The translations under genes and the position numbers were made by a program. Positions 63,899 to 64,000 of a stretch of DNA of 64,000 bases are shown here, one piece after another. Source of the stretch: Peptacetobacter sp900539645 (GTDB taxonomy: Bacteria; Bacillota; Clostridia; Peptostreptococcales; Peptostreptococcaceae); contig NZ_JBLOUI010000005.1 in assembly GCF_047807365.1 (NCBI RefSeq), positions 21,909 through 85,908 on the forward strand, in the 5' to 3' direction. How positions within the stretch are numbered: position 1 is the first letter of the stretch; every line of letters begins with the position of its first letter. Under the pieces are notes generated by a model, which did no database searches, was not told where the DNA came from, and saw nothing but the letters and a program-made list of their open reading frames with translations.

Positions 63899-64000
63899 AT
63901 GAATGTATTGAAAAAGCGAAAAGATGAAAAAATAATTAATAAAATATTAAAAAATCACTTCGAAGAATTTAAACTAAAATATTGGAATAAAGTTAGAAGA
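63899..64000 (+). CDS. Possible IS91-type transposase N-terminus (runs off the window)
   Basis: The frame opens at ATG 63899 and runs through the window end without a stop: 34 residues, Lys-rich, with INKILKNHFEEFKLKYWNKVRR. This resembles the start of clostridial transposases with an N-terminal zinc-binding domain of the IS91 type, but the diagnostic cysteines lie beyond the window. No good ribosome site is seen. Tentative. Confidence 0.4.
   Translation, partial: MNVLKKRKDEKIINKILKNHFEEFKLKYWNKVRR

Overview
The window looks like chromosome of a low-GC, amino-acid-fermenting anaerobe of the Peptostreptococcaceae, closest in gene content to Peptostreptococcus/Clostridioides. Evidence: an NADPH oxidoreductase-[FeFe] hydrogenase pair; a full D-proline reductase (prd) locus with two in-frame UGA selenocysteine codons; cysteine desulfidase with its sigma-54 activator; rpoN; an acetyl-type DAP/lysine pathway under a lysine riboswitch; and a cggR-gap-pgk-tpi-gpmI glycolytic cluster. 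The species is inferred.

Layout. 1-2.4 kb: end of a GltD-like flavoprotein gene and hydA. 2.9-5.9 kb (minus): a cysteine-containing PrdC paralogue, a TSCPD protein and a DUF4364 protein. 6.0-16.0 kb: prdR, then prdC (Sec), a stand-alone copy of the PrdA N-domain, prdA, a small associated protein, prdB (Sec), prdD, prdE and prdF (proline racemase). prdC has a clear -24/-12 promoter with paired upstream activating repeats. 16.2-21.1 kb: four tandem TauE/SafE-family permeases, one 5'-truncated. 21.3-26.0 kb: a methyltransferase, a 57-aa membrane protein, cdsR and its target cdsB (second -24/-12 promoter). 26.7-30.2 kb: hpt, yajC, an M20 hydrolase and two membrane proteins. 30.4-36.3 kb (minus): dapB, a CPBP protein, dapH, a second dapB, dapA, asd and the lysine riboswitch. 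36.5-42.6 kb: serine dehydratase, two M20 hydrolases, a methyltransferase, hslO. 43-46 kb: a broken surface-protein gene with CWB2 repeats. 46-52.7 kb (minus): cation efflux, GNAT, Fic, and a speE-DUF350-DUF4178-speD cluster. 53-60.8 kb: rpoN and glycolysis. 61.4-64 kb: a flavocytochrome-type reductase, secG and the start of a possible transposase.

Physiologically the window supports Stickland metabolism. Racemase and proline reductase use proline as electron acceptor, cysteine and serine are deaminated to pyruvate, hydrogenase disposes of electrons, and two sigma-54 activators plus RpoN connect the amino acids to transcription.

The most unusual thing seen is a family of nine large imperfect palindromes (called core palindromes here), each directly downstream of a gene and always in that gene's orientation. 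Each has a conserved split core, CTCCAG ... ATTGTCG, around a variable apical hairpin. The arms differ completely in sequence from locus to locus, yet within a locus the right arm is an inverted copy of the left flank. In most copies this includes the upstream gene's terminator, and in five (hydA, cdsR, sdaA, the second M20 gene, dapH) also its last codons. I do not recognise this as a described element.
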